NCBI GenBank assembly: GCA_000328365.1
Contig: KB294881.1
Coordinates: 297,836-361,835, forward strand
DNA: 64,000 bases
Origin: Capitella teleta
Taxonomy: Eukaryota; Annelida; Polychaeta; Capitellidae
Reading direction: 5' to 3'
Shown here: positions 60,840-64,000 of the stretch, piece after piece
Numbering within the stretch: the first letter of the stretch is position 1
Layout of the letters: each line of letters opens with the position of its first letter
The notes under the pieces: generated by a model
What the model saw: the letters and a program-made list of their open reading frames with translations, nothing else
Told to the model about the DNA's origin: nothing
Databases searched by the model: none
Position numbers and translations under genes: made by a program

Positions 60840-60905
60840 AAGAATTGGCTGGCTTCGAACCTCCAGTTGCCAGTACTACACGTGTACTAAATCATTTCCC
60901 ATTCA
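60840..60905 (-). repeat. tRNA-like repeat head (SINE candidate)
   Basis: On the minus strand AGTAC-ACGTGTA-GTACT forms a perfect five-base stem with a seven-base loop like an anticodon arm, followed by CTGGAGGTTCGAAGCC with an exact B box (GGTTCGAAGCC). The T-arm stem pairs only partly and no acceptor stem was found. Confidence 0.45.
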
Positions 60906-62074
60906 TCACAACTGTGTTATTATGAGAATGTAGGGAGTGCGGAAATAAGTAATGTCATCTTACCTCACACGGTGCATTACCCTGATTGATTGTGTTATGT
61001 AATAATTATACCTGTTCTGATTGCGCTATGCATGCATAACCATCAGAGTTAGAGGCCCATCATACAATTTCCTTCCGTGTTTCCTCCGCCTGTTTCATCT
61101 CAAAGACTGTACCTGACGACTCCTCACTCAACAAGACGTCTGTGATGTTAAGAGGTAACCTGCGCACGCCAGACGTATTTTGATATTATGCTTTAAAAGA
61201 ACATTCGGCAACATTACACAAGGGGTTGTATATACAGAGCCCACTTTCAAGAGAGTACTGGCGAGATCACAACCGCTTGAACTAGAGTTATTGGTCACCA
61301 AATAAAAATAATGTCCAATTAACTGAAGTATTGACCTGAATTAATACGTGGGTTATTGTGGCCCGACTCAAATAATCGCATTTTCAACTCCGCAATAATC
61401 CCTTAAAATATACATACAACACAATCTCAATGCGCTGACGTAGCATAAAAGCCATCAATGAATGATATTAAGTCACACGAATCTATCTGATTGCTATGGA
61501 TCTAGGGATGGCGCAATATGCCACCAAATGGTGCAGACAGGTGATTGAAATGCTGCTGAATGTCATTAATGTTAGATCGAGACTGTGAGAATCCGGAAAG
61601 AAACCGTGGAATGGAGCTGGCTGTTTTGAATGAATTAATGAATTAATTGAATTACTAATGAACCATGATGTTTAATTCAACGCACGTATATAGAAATGTT
61701 GATAAAGTTATCAAGCGGGTGGCCTATTGCCCGCGACATGCCAAATGACAAATTTGCAATGTTAATACGAGCCAGACATGATTCTGGATCGGAGGGTGTG
61801 TATACAGGGTAATCCAATCAACCTGTCACCGCTGAAAACGTCGATGGCTCCCTCCTCCCTTCCCCTGCTCCTTCTCCTTCCTCCATACTGCTTCGATCAT
61901 CACAGCGGATCAGAACACCGATTGTCACAGATGAAAATCGAATCAATCCAAACACAGCAAGCGACCATCTAATTCCTGATGCTCACAATTTTTTCTTTTA
62001 CTTGTCTTTGTCTTTGATAACCCAACAAACAACAGATCATGCATACATATCGTTCTCATTGCACTTCTCCTTGT

Positions 62075-62112
62075 CCGGCCCAATCCGGCCCAATCCGGCC
62101 CAATTCGGCCCA
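62075..62112. repeat. 10-base tandem repeat (CCGGCCCAAT)n
   Basis: Nearly four units, the last with one change (TTCGGCC). Each unit contains CCCAAT, close to a CCAAT box. Confidence 0.9.
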
Positions 62113-64000
62113 CGATCGTGTCCCGGACAAAAGAACCAGCAATAAGCCGGCGTTTTCAGGGCAGGGTCGGGACCCTGAGGCCATCCGATGAGGCTGAGAC
62201 TGGCGACGCAGGGGTGCTTTCAAAACAACCTCCACTTGAACTGAGACAGACAGCGTTTATATGACACCGTTTTTATGAGTTTTGATGAATCGTTTATCGT
62301 TTTTTTGCTGTCGAGACAGGTGTAAATGTGCCTGTATCGATTGTCGGGTTTACAATGTACTATACAAATGACAATATAATGTATTCAATAACTAGTACGC
62401 ACTCTATGTGTCAGCGACTGGTCGACCAATTTCATTTCATGTTATAAATTGTTCATGCAACATTCGCATCAGCCAATTTCCAGGATCATAAAGTTTGACT
62501 GAGTCGCTGTGAGTCATTGGTTGGGTGATGGGTTTTAGGGGGTGGGAGTGATTCAAACAGGTGGTCAAAATATTTAACAAGGAAAATATATCCGTTCTTG
62601 CTGGACTTCATAATGCCATTTATGGTCATATGAAAAAATGTAAACAAACATGAGGGTTGGCCTGCTTTTACTAACAAAACTGGATTCAACTGAGAAGAAT
62701 AGATATTGTTTTAGCTCTATTGTATACATTATGACTTTCATTTATACAGATCATAAAACAGTACAAGCAGACTGAAGATGACGAATTACTCCATACGTGA
62801 CAACGCGTTCGGTTGCATACCTGGTATCATATATGTCGTGTTAACAATAATCAAGTGCATGAGTATACCTTTGTGCTGTAAAGCATTCAACAATGCATTT
62901 GACAAGCCCCTTTCCTGACTTCCTGGAACTTGTCTCTCAGATGGACAAGCAAGGACAACAAGAGCAAAAGCATCGCACGCCATGATATCCGAACACGTAG
63001 CCACGCTACCATCATAGCACAATGAACGCACATATTTACAGCCTTTGGCGCTTGGCAATTTTGTACGTAATGACCTCGGAATTCTACTAGGGGGATTTTG
63101 AAGGGCAAGTATATCATATGGGACACATTGCCGGCATAGGCACCCTATTATCCTGTCCTATAACAGGCACATTGCCTACGCTTACAGCCCAAACGTGTGG
63201 GTACATGCACCAAAAGTCTCATATGCCAAAAGCCAATACTGTGGTTGCTTGCCTGGAAAAACCCCAACAGAATAAGTGTGCGGATCTCAGACAAATTGAG
63301 TCCTGTGTCACATGCCAGAAGCGTACTGCAAGTCTACTTTCTCAAATTACCGTTATTTTGGAGTTTTGGCTATCAAAATTGTAATTATTGTGATCAAGGA
63401 AATGTATCATGGATACTGGTAGGGAAATAAAGCACTGTTATATTTTGCTTCAGTTTCATATAATATTCATCCCATACATAGTGATGAGCTGCAAATGGAG
63501 ACTTGTGGACACTTGGATTATCGACCAAATTGCTGTTACGAAAAGCCCCATACTTGCTACAGAGAAGAGCGGTGCTTACACGAGAGAGATGGATGCGAAA
63601 ATGCTCCCCTTTCTTGCGCTTGAGAACGCACGATGTGCTTCAGCAATGAATGCAACGCAATTACAATCTAGAAATACCTGTGTTGCTGTTTTACGACAGC
63701 TTTGAAACACGGCGAAGAACAAAACTATTTCCGCTTAAGCAAAATCACGTGCCGGCATGTATTATTCATTCAAGATTTCTCAATGAGCAATAGAGGAGGA
63801 AGATGTGTCCTTCATGTTTCACTCTCCTTTCTCTCAAATACTAACCCATTCTCTCTATCTCTCCCTTTCACACAATCTTAACCCGCATGGCTCTTACCAA
63901 TTAAACCATGCTGAAAAGTTAAAACAGACTGTTGAGCAAATAAAACTAGTACCAGAAAGCTGTTAAATTAATTGACATGCAAATGTATGATACAAGAATA

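Larger units (their letters stand above)
50231..64000. other. long region without a supported gene
   Basis: GC-richer patches at 50.3-51.9 kb and 57.3-57.6 kb keep some frames open (for example 50341-50562, 51653-51910 and 57316-57516 on the minus strand) without domains or splice structure. Frames at 60405-60722 and 63118-63705 likewise show no family match. It holds a GT microsatellite, a tRNA-like relic at 60.85-60.90 kb, hairpins near 53.1 and 53.9 kb and a short tandem repeat at 62.08 kb. The rest is AT-rich DNA in which I see nothing. Confidence 0.4.

Overview
The window is animal (metazoan) nuclear DNA, most likely from a marine or aquatic invertebrate. The genes are split by GT-AG introns and encode typical animal receptors and channels: a rhodopsin-type GPCR, a nicotinic-type Cys-loop channel subunit and a DEG/ENaC channel. 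Many introns are only about 51-55 bases long. The intergenic DNA is AT-rich and carries mariner-type transposon relics, tRNA-like repeat heads, microsatellites and one large minisatellite. No species can be named from the sequence alone.

Layout. At 1.3-2.4 kb (+) is an intronless class A GPCR. At 7.2-7.7 kb and 19.1-19.6 kb lie two nearly identical copies of a ~0.5 kb repeat in opposite orientation. They bracket a six-exon gene (15.0-17.5 kb, +) for a four-pass, CD20/MS4A-like membrane protein. At 21.2-21.6 kb (+) a small single-pass membrane protein is encoded without introns. It converges tail-to-tail with a complete nine-exon nicotinic-receptor-like subunit (22.1-24.6 kb, -). About 2 kb upstream of that subunit is a 1 kb minisatellite (26.6-27.7 kb) of ~30 units, each carrying the homeodomain-type palindrome GTAATTAC. 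Around 28.3-29.2 kb is a promoter-like block with CCAAT boxes and several full cAMP-response palindromes. At 30.6-31.8 kb are two TA-flanked terminal-inverted-repeat elements; one keeps the 3' end of a mariner transposase. At 39.9-44.6 kb (-) is a DEG/ENaC channel gene. At 49.3-50.2 kb (-) is the GC-rich 5' end of a gene whose later exons were not found. From 50 to 64 kb I see no gene I can support.

Most unusual content. The DEG/ENaC protein (about 993 residues against the usual 500-700) carries an extra segment of ~500 residues, almost free of cysteine and apparently helical. It sits in the extracellular domain between the C-x-C-P-x-P-C motif and the strand leading to TM2, where relatives have only a short knuckle helix. 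It is encoded in one 1.74 kb exon in frame with both flanks.

The GPCR, the Cys-loop subunit and the DEG/ENaC channel are all receptor or excitability proteins, but nothing shows that they form a functional cluster. Exon structures were built by hand from splice consensus, reading-frame phase and family match; none has been checked against transcripts.
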